From an uncultured Sulfuricurvum sp. (GTDB lineage Bacteria; Campylobacterota; Campylobacteria; Campylobacterales; Sulfurimonadaceae): a stretch of 64,000 nucleotides of DNA. The position numbers were made by a program, and so were the translations under genes. Under the pieces are notes generated by a model that ran no database searches, was not told the origin of the DNA, and saw only the letters and a program-made list of their open reading frames with translations. Each line of letters opens with the position of its first letter. Within the stretch, counting starts at the first letter, position 1. This document shows, piece after piece, positions 8,675 through 16,148 of this stretch. The DNA lies in assembly GCF_937936435.1 (NCBI RefSeq), contig NZ_CALDDG010000030.1, positions 14,006 through 78,005 on the forward strand, read 5' to 3'.

Positions 8675-11254
8675 TTATGCCACAGTTACGTTAATCTCGT
8701 CTCCTGAAGCATCAAAGGTGACCGATGAGCCCTCTTCAACCTCGCCGCCGAGAATCAAATCGGCCAGACGGTCTTCGACGATCTCGTACAATGCCCGTTT
8801 TAATGGACGCGCACCGTATACCGGGTCAAATCCCGCACTTGCGATGTAGCGTTTCGCTGCATCGGTGAGGGTAAGGGTAATATCTCTCTCTTCCACTTTG
8901 GCTGCGATATCGGCAAAGAACAGATCGACGATACTGAGGATTTGTGCTTCGCCCAACGGATTAAAGACGACGACATCGTCCAGACGGTTCAGAAATTCCG
9001 GTTTGAAATGGCGTTTCAGCTCATCGAGTACCATATCTTCCAATCCCGCATCTCCCTGATACGCCATAATCTTGTCGCTAGCGATGTTAGAGGTCAAAAT
9101 GATAATGGTATTGGTGAAATCGACCACGACCCCTTTATTATCGGTCAGACGCCCGTCATCGAGTACCTGAAGGAGTACGTTGAAAACATCGGGATGCGCT
9201 TTTTCGACCTCATCGAACAAAATAACGCTATAGGGTTTGCGTCGTACCGCTTCGGTAAGCTGTCCCCCTTCATCAAATCCGACATACCCCGGAGGTGCCC
9301 CCACGAGACGTGACACCGCATGTTTCTCCATGTACTCGGACATATCGATACGGATCATCGACTCACTGCTGTCGAAGAGGAATTTCGCCAGCGTTTTTGC
9401 CGTCTGCGTTTTTCCGACCCCGGTAGGACCGAGGAAGAGGAACGATCCGATCGGACGGCTTTTATCCGATAGACCCGCTTTATTACGTTTGATCGCCCGC
9501 GCTACGGCATGGGTTGCACGTTCCTGTCCGACGACTTCGCGGTTGAGTTCCTCTTCGATATGGAGGATTTTCTCTTTTTCGCTTTGGAGCATTTTGTTCA
9601 CCGGAATCTTCGTCCATCGGCTGACGATCCCGGCGATAGAAGCTTCATCGACGCTGTTTTTCAACAATGTTCCCGATTGAAGCATCTCTTTCCATTTTTC
9701 TTGAAGCGCTTTTTCCTCTTCAAAGAGTTTCGGAATTTGGCCGTATTCGATCTCTGCCGCTTTGTTGAAATCGGCCGCTTGTTTTGCCGATTCCGCTTCA
9801 CGCCGTTTGGCTTCGATCTCCCCTTTGATTTTAGCGACCCGTTCAAAAACCTCTTTTTCATGGGCAAACTGCGATTCGAGGCTTCTTTTCTCTTCTCCCG
9901 CATCGGCAAGTTCGCGTTCGATCTCTTCGAGACGTTTGGTGTTGGCGGTACTCTCTTCCATTTTGAGCGCTTCTTTTTCCACTTGGAGCTGTGTTAATTT
10001 ACGCTTCACGCTCGCAAGAGCATTCGGTTCCGATTCGATCTGCATTTTCAGTTCGGCTGCCGCTTCATCGATCAAATCGATCGCTTTGTCCGGCAGAAAA
10101 CGGTCGTTGATGTAACGATCGGAGAGTTTCGCCGCCGCCACCAGCGCCGAATCGGTGATCGTGACGTTATGGTGCGCTTCGAGACGCTCTTTTAATCCGC
10201 GAAGGATTTGAAGCGACTGGTTGACACTCGGTTCATCCACATTGACCGGTTGGAAACGGCGCTGCAACGCCGCATCTTTTTCGAAATATTTGCGATACTC
10301 TTTAAGCGTCGTCGCCCCGATCGTATGGAGCTCTCCGCGTGCCAGTGCCGGTTTGAGAATATTCGCAGCATCCATAGAACCTTCCGAAACACCCGCACCG
10401 ACAATGGTGTGAATTTCATCGATAAAGAGGATGATATTCGCGCTTTTTTTCACTTCGTCGATAACCGCTTTAAGACGGTCTTCGAATTCACCGCGGTATT
10501 TGGCTCCGGCGATCAATGCACTCATATCCAATGCAATCACTTTTTTATTTTGGAGACTGAGCGGAACTTCTTTGTTGACGATCCGTTGAGCCAACCCTTC
10601 GACCAATGCCGTTTTACCGACACCGGGTTCTCCGAGGAGGATCGGATTGTTTTTGGTTTTACGGATCAGGATCTGCATCATCCGTCCGATCTCTTCATCC
10701 CGTCCGATGACCGGAGAGAGTTTCCCCTCGATCGCCTCTTTGGTCAAGTCGATTCCGTATTTGGAGAGCGATTCAAGATTCTCATCCGCCGTTTGCGATT
10801 CGATTTTTTGCCCCGCACGGGATGCTTCGAATGTTTTGGCCAATTCCCGTAAATCGACATATTTGCCTAAAATCGCTTTGTACGGGTCGTTTTGAAGATT
10901 GGCGATAATATAAGTATCGATCGCTAAAAATGAATCTCCGTTTTTGACCATTTCGCCTGAACCGTTTTCCAGGGATTGGGCAAACGCTCTGGAGAGGCGG
11001 ATATTCTCTTTACTCACATGTGATGCGCTCGGCAGTTTTCCCGCCACACTTTTGACATCGAGTTCGATCGCGGTTTTATCGATGCTCATCTTATTAAGCA
11101 TCTGATTTAGAGGCGAATTGCTGTTGGCCAACAACGCCCACAGAAAATGGATCGGTTCTACTTCGCTGTTTTTATTATGGAGGGCCAAAGAGATCGACGA
11201 TTCGATCATCTCGGTCATTTGGTGGGTAAGTTTTTCAAAAATATTAGCTGACAT
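8675..11254 (-). CDS. clpB: ATP-dependent disaggregase ClpB
   Basis: ClpB works with DnaK to pull proteins out of aggregates. The 859-residue protein has the N-domain ([17 protein letters not shown] onward), NBD1 with [15 protein letters not shown] and the [11 protein letters not shown]alker B, the long M-domain coiled coil (about residues 400-525, Lys/Glu-rich), NBD2 with [15 protein letters not shown], and the C-terminal sensor-2 region [12 protein letters not shown]. There is no ClpP-binding IGF/L loop in the expected place, fitting ClpB rather than ClpA. A strong promoter with an HspR-like operator lies just upstream (11283-11313). Confidence 0.98.
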   Translation of the reverse strand: MSANIFEKLTHQMTEMIESSISLALHNKNSEVEPIHFLWALLANSNSPLNQMLNKMSIDKTAIELDVKSVAGKLPSASHVSKENIRLSRAFAQSLENGSGEMVKNGDSFLAIDTYIIANLQNDPYKAILGKYVDLRELAKTFEASRAGQKIESQTADENLESLSKYGIDLTKEAIEGKLSPVIGRDEEIGRMMQILIRKTKNNPILLGEPGVGKTALVEGLAQRIVNKEVPLSLQNKKVIALDMSALIAGAKYRGEFEDRLKAVIDEVKKSANIILFIDEIHTIVGAGVSEGSMDAANILKPALARGELHTIGATTLKEYRKYFEKDAALQRRFQPVNVDEPSVNQSLQILRGLKERLEAHHNVTITDSALVAAAKLSDRYINDRFLPDKAIDLIDEAAAELKMQIESEPNALASVKRKLTQLQVEKEALKMEESTANTKRLEEIERELADAGEEKRSLESQFAHEKEVFERVAKIKGEIEAKRREAESAKQAADFNKAAEIEYGQIPKLFEEEKALQEKWKEMLQSGTLLKNSVDEASIAGIVSRWTKIPVNKMLQSEKEKILHIEEELNREVVGQERATHAVARAIKRNKAGLSDKSRPIGSFLFLGPTGVGKTQTAKTLAKFLFDSSESMIRIDMSEYMEKHAVSRLVGAPPGYVGFDEGGQLTEAVRRKPYSVILFDEVEKAHPDVFNVLLQVLDDGRLTDNKGVVVDFTNTIIILTSNIASDKIMAYQGDAGLEDMVLDELKRHFKPEFLNRLDDVVVFNPLGEAQILSIVDLFFADIAAKVEERDITLTLTDAAKRYIASAGFDPVYGARPLKRALYEIVEDRLADLILGGEVEEGSSVTFDASGDEINVTVA

Positions 11255-11282
11255 AAAAATTCTCCTAAATTGAGTTACAAGA

Positions 11283-11313
11283 ATTATAATACTTTGAGTC
11301 TATTAATGTCAAG
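11283..11313 (-). promoter_or_regulatory. clpB promoter with HAIR-like (HspR) inverted repeat
   Basis: Read on the minus strand, TTGACA (11312-11307) and TATAAT (11288-11283) are separated by 18 bases: a consensus-like sigma-70 promoter about 29 bases ahead of the clpB ATG. An inverted repeat at 11293-11313 reads TTTGAGT, seven bases, TGTCAAG on the plus strand. The HspR operator HAIR is CTTGAGT-N7-ACTCAAG, so 11 of 14 arm positions match. The repeat covers the -35 box and most of the spacer, where a repressor would block polymerase. HspR control of clpB is known in Helicobacter and Campylobacter; here it is inferred from the site only. Confidence 0.7.
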
Positions 11314-11331
11314 TCTTTTAAGTTAAATCTC

Positions 11332-12030
11332 TCATAGGAGCAATGAAGAGATGAGCCCTATCGCTCCGCCGAAGATCCCTCCCCATACGACAAGCCATCC
11401 CAAATGTTCTTCGATCAGGGTATGTATCATCTCTTTTACCATCACCGGAGTCAGTTCTGCCAAACGTGCCGTAACGATTGAATCGATGTTGTCCGTCATT
11501 GCCCCGCTTCCCTCATGCAAGTGGGTATTGAGCGCATTCATGAAAGATTCGCTTTGCGAAATCTCAATCGTAGAGGCTTTTATTTTTTCCAAAAACGGCT
11601 CTTTAAGTTTGGCAATCAGCGCTTCGCCGCCGAACATACCGATCATCCCCCCCATCGGAGACTCCATGACGCTTTTTAAGAGTGCGTCATACGCAGGGGT
11701 AAAATCGGTTTCTTCGATAATCGGAGTCAAATCGATCTTTTTCTCCTGGGATTGGATAAAACTTTCGATTTTTTCAGGAGTAAAAAACTGCTCCATGATG
11801 AGACTTTTCAGTGCTTCTCGAATCGATTCAAACCGATCGAGAATAATTCCCGAACCGTAAAGAAACGGTACTTTCTCAAACAGCATATGAATTGCCAGCT
11901 GGTTTGTCACCGCTCCGGAGAGGGCAAACAATCCCGCACTGCGAAGCGCTGAAGAACCCATTCCTTCCACTGCATACGATGCCCCTACCAATCCGACAGC
12001 GATTGCATTGGTTACCCATCCTTTATCCAT
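11332..12030 (-). CDS. DUF445 family membrane protein
   Basis: A protein of 232 residues with hydrophobic stretches at the N-terminus (AIAVGLVGASYAVEG, then SAGLFALSGAVTNQLAIHMLF) and one at the very C-terminus (LGWLVVWGGIFGGAIGLISS). The middle is soluble and helical. The block GAVTNQLAIHMLFEKVPFLYGSG is the DUF445 (YheB/YjiN) signature. The role of this family is unknown; it is probably membrane-anchored at both ends. The gene is divergent from 12105 and has AAGGAGATG just before its ATG, with a TATAAT-like box in the shared 74-base intergenic region. Confidence 0.85.
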   Translation of the reverse strand: MDKGWVTNAIAVGLVGASYAVEGMGSSALRSAGLFALSGAVTNQLAIHMLFEKVPFLYGSGIILDRFESIREALKSLIMEQFFTPEKIESFIQSQEKKIDLTPIIEETDFTPAYDALLKSVMESPMGGMIGMFGGEALIAKLKEPFLEKIKASTIEISQSESFMNALNTHLHEGSGAMTDNIDSIVTARLAELTPVMVKEMIHTLIEEHLGWLVVWGGIFGGAIGLISSLLL

Positions 12031-12104
12031 CTAAACATCTCCTTTTGTTAATACGTGTATTATACAAAAAAGGTTACAGTTACACCCAAAAACAAAGAGG
12101 TAGT

Positions 12105-12593
12105 ATGCAATTGCACAGCATGGAGACACTACTAAAGCAGGAGAATTCCGAAGCTATTTTAGGAGCGATATCTTCCACTTTGGAGCGAAGTGACGAAGCA
12201 CCGTTCTGGCGTCAGAAAAGTCTGCCGCTTTGCGAAGCTATTTTGAGTATTCTCCTTCCTCTGCGAGAACAAAACCTATTGTTTGATCCCGAGGGAAATT
12301 CCCACGAAGTATTAACCCCTAAACTGTTTTTACGCTGGTGTGATCTCCTCAGCCTAAAAACGCTTGCTTTTATACTCACTGCCAGCAATAAAGAGGGTAA
12401 ACTGGTCCGCACCAAACTCGTATCCGAACGTTGCAATACCTATCAGCCGATCGATCTGGAAATACTGGGAACCTATCTCAGCGGATACAGCGTCAATCTG
12501 ATCGACGAATGGATCGATTTTCCGATTACCAACTATAATCTCCATATCGGGATGACATCCCTACTCACTAGAATTCTCGAAGGAAACATCTAA
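12105..12593 (+). CDS. Hypothetical protein
   Basis: A protein of 162 residues, predicted soluble and largely helical (for example SLPLCEAILSILLPLREQN). The ATG at 12105 is preceded by AAGAGG; the frame is open upstream but that extension overlaps the divergent gene and its promoter. The sequence has no motif that I recognise. It overlaps the next gene by one base in a TAATG junction, so the two are translationally coupled and probably act together. Confidence 0.7.
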   Translation: MQLHSMETLLKQENSEAILGAISSTLERSDEAPFWRQKSLPLCEAILSILLPLREQNLLFDPEGNSHEVLTPKLFLRWCDLLSLKTLAFILTASNKEGKLVRTKLVSERCNTYQPIDLEILGTYLSGYSVNLIDEWIDFPITNYNLHIGMTSLLTRILEGNI

Positions 12594-13021
12594 TGCAGGA
12601 AATGCAACCGCTCAAAGTACACAGTTACTTATCCCAAAGTGAAATTCAAAAACTGCTCGAGGGAGTGGAATTTATCATCATGGCAGCGCCATCCTTGATG
12701 GCACCGCCGGAACATCCGCTCCATTTTACGATCTTTTTAAATACATCCGATCCGATTCCCGAAGAGATCAAACCGCTTATTCTGGAGAAATTTTGTAAAG
12801 AACATGCGATCAACGCAACCAGCCATCTGCTCAGCAACGTCGAACGGGTCGCCTTTGCCCTGACATCACAAGAGACACCGATGCCCCGCCATCTCATCGA
12901 TCCTGCCGAAGCCAATACGATTCCGTGGGTTCCCATGCACATCATCGATTTTTTAGGCGATTCGAGCGGATTCAAAGAGGCCAAAGACGGCCTTAGCGGG
13001 TGGAGTTATAGCTATAATTAA
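12593..13021 (+). CDS. Hypothetical protein
   Basis: A protein of 142 residues, acidic, with alpha/beta character. The first half (VEFIIMAAPSLMAPPEHPLHFTIFL) could be a beta-strand core; the C-terminal end reads GLSGWSYSYN. The start ATG shares its A with the stop of the upstream gene (TAATG). No signal peptide and no named family that I recognise. Its composition matches the backbone, in contrast with the AT-rich genes further down. Confidence 0.68.
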   Translation: MQEMQPLKVHSYLSQSEIQKLLEGVEFIIMAAPSLMAPPEHPLHFTIFLNTSDPIPEEIKPLILEKFCKEHAINATSHLLSNVERVAFALTSQETPMPRHLIDPAEANTIPWVPMHIIDFLGDSSGFKEAKDGLSGWSYSYN

Positions 13022-13066
13022 GTGGCTTCACCTTAAAATCATTCTAGCAGATTTTCAAGGAAACCG

Positions 13067-13486
13067 ATGGCACTCGTCCTCACCAATTTTTTAAAAGCAA
13101 TCGAAGCACTGGAGCGTTCTCTCCAAGCCGATGAAGATGCTAAAGAGTTAAACCTTTCCAATGATATACGCGAAAGTATCCGCGCAGGGGTGATCCAAAA
13201 TTTCGAAGTGTGCTATGAGCAATCATGGAAAATGATGAAACGGTGGATTGAAACACATATAGGCAGTGCATATGTCGATGGTGTTACGCGACGAGAGCTC
13301 TTTCGTGTCGCCGCTGAAAATCGCCTTATCACCGATGTCGAACTGTGGATGAGATTTCACTCCTCTCGAAACGAAACCTCTCATACCTATGACCAAGCGA
13401 CCGCCAGCGAAGTTTTCGCCGATGCCAAACCTTTTTTAATCGAAGTCAAAACACTCTTCGATGCCATCCAATCACGCAATGATTGA
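13067..13486 (+). CDS. HEPN-type toxin, HI0074/HepT-like (nucleotidyltransferase substrate-binding family)
   Basis: HepT-type HEPN proteins are RNases whose toxicity is blocked by a partner nucleotidyltransferase that AMPylates a Tyr. This 139-residue, all-helical protein contains RNETSHTY near the C-terminus, matching the RX4-6HXY catalytic motif with Arg, His and the target Tyr all present. The NFEVCYEQSWKMMKRW segment is typical of the HI0074 branch. It is followed by the nucleotidyltransferase gene with an 8-base overlap, the classical toxin-antitoxin layout. Alternative reading: an antitoxin-like substrate-binding subunit, the older name for the family. Confidence 0.85.
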   Translation: MALVLTNFLKAIEALERSLQADEDAKELNLSNDIRESIRAGVIQNFEVCYEQSWKMMKRWIETHIGSAYVDGVTRRELFRVAAENRLITDVELWMRFHSSRNETSHTYDQATASEVFADAKPFLIEVKTLFDAIQSRND

Positions 13487-13769
13487 TCTCTCAACCGAAA
13501 ACCTCACCCTACTCAAAAAGATTATCTCCGAGTATATCCCAGAGTGTGAAATACGCGTTTTCGGCTCACGAGTAAATGGAACGGCAAAACCCTACTCGGA
13601 CATCGATATCGCTCTCAAATGTGGCTCACCAATTGATCGACGAACGATGAGCCGTCTCAAAGAAGCGTTGCAAGAATCAACCCTGCCTATACGGATCGAT
13701 ATACTCGACTGGAATAGTATTTCGGAGGAATTTAGAGGGGTGATTGAAGAGGGGTATGAGGTTATCTAA
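13479..13769 (+). CDS. MNT-type nucleotidyltransferase (MntA-like antitoxin)
   Basis: A 96-residue minimal nucleotidyltransferase. The GSRVNGTAKPYSDIDIAL block carries the GSX10DXD active site, and the third acid is likely in RIDILDW. MntA-like enzymes neutralise their HEPN partner by adding AMP to a Tyr. I start at the ATG at 13479 (MIDLSTENL), which overlaps the HEPN gene by 8 bases; an in-frame ATG at 13461 would add six residues. Together with the gene at 13067 it forms a complete module. Confidence 0.87.
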   Translation: MIDLSTENLTLLKKIISEYIPECEIRVFGSRVNGTAKPYSDIDIALKCGSPIDRRTMSRLKEALQESTLPIRIDILDWNSISEEFRGVIEEGYEVI

Positions 13770-13797
13770 TATCAATTAAAAAATAATGGAGTAAAGA

Positions 13798-14307
13798 ATG
13801 ATATGGAGTAAAATCAATTTTGGTAAAAATAATAAAGTCCAAAATAAGACACTTCCACAAATTTTATTTATTGATCCTGATTGGTTTTTTTATCAATATA
13901 AACTTAAAAATGGTTATTTAAAAAGAACTTATGGAGAAGAAGCTGATTTTGTTTATCAAAGAGCCCGAAATATTAAACCAAAAGATGGCTGTTATGTAAA
14001 ATATTTTTTACATTGTGACAATACTTCATATGGGTTTAGTTTTATTAATAAGAATGAAGCTGAAGAAAAATACTCAGAATATATAGAAACGGGTTTATTT
14101 GATAAAGACTATTATACTTTAGAGTCGGACTATTTTACGATATTAAAAAGAATTGATTTAAACTTTCCACGATCATTAAAAGATTATGATAAAAAATCTA
14201 ATAGAATATTTATCAATGAGCTTAAAAATTATATTTTTAATGGTGCTAAAGTTACCGAAAAAAAAGCTATCGACTTTTTTGAAAATGATATAAATTTTTT
14301 ACTATAA
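13798..14307 (+). CDS. AT-rich hypothetical protein
   Basis: A protein of 169 residues rich in Lys, Asn, Tyr and Phe, with no signal peptide or membrane segment. The sequence reads as a globular alpha/beta protein (LPQILFIDPDWFFYQYKLKNGYL, GCYVKYFLHCDNTSYGF). The gene is far richer in AT than its neighbours and uses AT-ending codons, which suggests recent acquisition together with, or beside, the HEPN/MNT pair 28 bases upstream. AATGGAG precedes the start. I cannot name a family. Confidence 0.65.
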   Translation: MIWSKINFGKNNKVQNKTLPQILFIDPDWFFYQYKLKNGYLKRTYGEEADFVYQRARNIKPKDGCYVKYFLHCDNTSYGFSFINKNEAEEKYSEYIETGLFDKDYYTLESDYFTILKRIDLNFPRSLKDYDKKSNRIFINELKNYIFNGAKVTEKKAIDFFENDINFLL

Positions 14308-14317
14308 ATTTACACAA

Positions 14318-15622
14318 TTAATTTCGGTACATCCCCTCTATCTCCTCCACACTCTTGGCAATCATCGCCGATAAATTCTCATATCCGTTTTCTGTGACGA
14401 GGATATTATCTTCTATGCGGATACCGATTCCCCGATATTTCTCAGGAACAGACTCATCATCAGCGCGAAAATAAAGCCCCGGCTCGATCGTCATTACCAT
14501 CCCCGGGACGAATACCAACGATTCTCCCGATTCATCGACATACGGACACGGATCATGGACATCCAGTCCCATCCAGTGGCCTATTCCGTGTGGAGCGTAT
14601 TTTTTATGTTCTTTGGCTTCCATCAGCGCCTCACGTTTACCGTTCAATATCCCCAAGTCGATCAGTGCATCGCATAAAAGCTCTTCACTGTATTTTTGAA
14701 GCCAGTCGCGTTTGACACCGGGTTTGATCGCATCGATCACACGCAGCTGGACATCTAAAACTTTTTCATATACTTCACGTTGCGCAGCGCTGAATTTTCC
14801 GTTTACCGGAAACGTGCGGGTAATATCGCTTGCATAAAGTTCCCACTCACATGCTGCATCGATCAGGACTAAATCACCCTCATGAAGCTCGTCACGGTTA
14901 TCGACGTAATGGAGTGTATTAGCGTTATTACCGCCGGCTACAATTGCACCGTAGGCTTCATTCATCGCACCGCTGTTTAAAAAAACATAGCTCATATGTG
15001 CCTGAAGCTGATACTCCCTCATCCCTGCACGGCTTTCACGCATCGCGGCATGATGTGCTTCCGCAGTGATCGAGATCGCATGACGGATCGTCTCTATCTC
15101 ATCTTCGGATTTAATGAGACGCAGCGTGCGGATCATATACGTCACATCGCGGATCGAGCGGATGTGCCGTTTGATACCCCGCGTACTGTGGAGCGACTGT
15201 GCAGCGTTTTTAGCTTCGACCAATCGCTCGGAATCACTGTATAAATCGATATAGAGACTGATATGCTCTCGCAAAATTTCTTTGATCCGCTCCGCGTATT
15301 CGACAGTCGCATGCACTTCATCGACGCTAAAGCGCTCCCGTGCCCCTTCTACCCCCAAACGGGCACCGTTCCATAGAGCATGTTCGGCATTGTACGCTTC
15401 GACAAAGAGGATTGTTTTCGTCGATTCGGGTGTTTTGATCAAGACCAGAACAGAATTGTCTTCATTAAAGCCGCTTAAATAATAAAAATCGCTGTTTTGG
15501 CGGTATGAATATTCGGTATCGTTAGAACGGGTTTGCGGAGGTGCGGAGGTGATGATCGCCACTCCTTCGTCCATTATGTCGAGGAGTCGGGTGCGGCGAT
15601 GTAAAAAGTGTGTTTCATTCAT
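14318..15622 (-). CDS. pepP: Xaa-Pro aminopeptidase (M24B)
   Basis: Cytoplasmic metallopeptidase that removes an N-terminal residue preceding proline. The 434-residue protein has the aminopeptidase P N-terminal domain (with SYRQNSDFYYLSGF) and the pita-bread M24 domain. Metal ligands are visible in LVLIDAACEWELYASDITRTFPV (two Asp), GIGHWMGLDVHDP (His), TIEPGLYF (Glu) and IRIEDNILVT (Glu). It is last in the greA-to-cheW run, 29 bases after cheW, and converges on the AT-rich gene at 13798. Confidence 0.95.
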   Translation of the reverse strand: MNETHFLHRRTRLLDIMDEGVAIITSAPPQTRSNDTEYSYRQNSDFYYLSGFNEDNSVLVLIKTPESTKTILFVEAYNAEHALWNGARLGVEGARERFSVDEVHATVEYAERIKEILREHISLYIDLYSDSERLVEAKNAAQSLHSTRGIKRHIRSIRDVTYMIRTLRLIKSEDEIETIRHAISITAEAHHAAMRESRAGMREYQLQAHMSYVFLNSGAMNEAYGAIVAGGNNANTLHYVDNRDELHEGDLVLIDAACEWELYASDITRTFPVNGKFSAAQREVYEKVLDVQLRVIDAIKPGVKRDWLQKYSEELLCDALIDLGILNGKREALMEAKEHKKYAPHGIGHWMGLDVHDPCPYVDESGESLVFVPGMVMTIEPGLYFRADDESVPEKYRGIGIRIEDNILVTENGYENLSAMIAKSVEEIEGMYRN

Positions 15623-15651
15623 GGCGTTATTGTGCCATAAATGCTATTTAA

Positions 15652-16146
15652 TTAAAAATTTCGTTCGAGCAGTTTTCCAACTTTTAAGATTGTAATAATC
15701 CGATCGGCTTGTTTGCCGACACCGTCGATCATACTCTCTTCTTCGGAAATCGTATCGGGTGCCGGACCGACGTCTTTTTTCGGAAGACGTATCGCTTCGG
15801 TAAGACGATCGATCACAAATCCTGCGACATCATCGCCGTTTTTCATGACGATAAAACGGGTCTCTTCGGTGTGTTTGATCATCTCAAGGCCGAAGCGTGA
15901 ACGCAAATCGATCAACGGGATAACCGAACCGCGCAGGTTGAAAACACCCAAAATGTAATTCGGGGTCTGTGGTACGCGGGTCCATGAGATCGGTTTAATG
16001 ATCTCTTGAATGCTCAAAATGGGTACCGAAAACTCTTCGTCCCCCACGATGAAACCGACGAGTTGAATCACTTCGTCGATTTTCGTATCTTCTCCTGAGA
16101 GGGTTTTATGCTGTTTGTTGATAATTTGTTGAAGTTTTTCACTCAT
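15652..16146 (-). CDS. cheW: Chemotaxis coupling protein CheW
   Basis: CheW bridges chemoreceptors to the CheA kinase. The 164-residue protein is a single CheW beta-barrel domain: QLVGFIVGDEEFSVPILSIQEIIKP, then NYILGVFNLRGSVIPLIDLR and the AGFVIDRLTEAIRL block. A roughly 20-residue polar N-terminal extension precedes it. It starts 2 bases after cheA ends and is plainly co-transcribed with cheV and cheA. Confidence 0.96.
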   Translation of the reverse strand: MSEKLQQIINKQHKTLSGEDTKIDEVIQLVGFIVGDEEFSVPILSIQEIIKPISWTRVPQTPNYILGVFNLRGSVIPLIDLRSRFGLEMIKHTEETRFIVMKNGDDVAGFVIDRLTEAIRLPKKDVGPAPDTISEEESMIDGVGKQADRIITILKVGKLLERNF

Positions 16147-16148
16147 TG

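Noticed and set aside
11892..12104. N-terminal extension of the gene at 12105
   Set aside because: The extension lies opposite the start of the DUF445 gene and across the intergenic promoter; a good ribosome binding site precedes the ATG at 12105.
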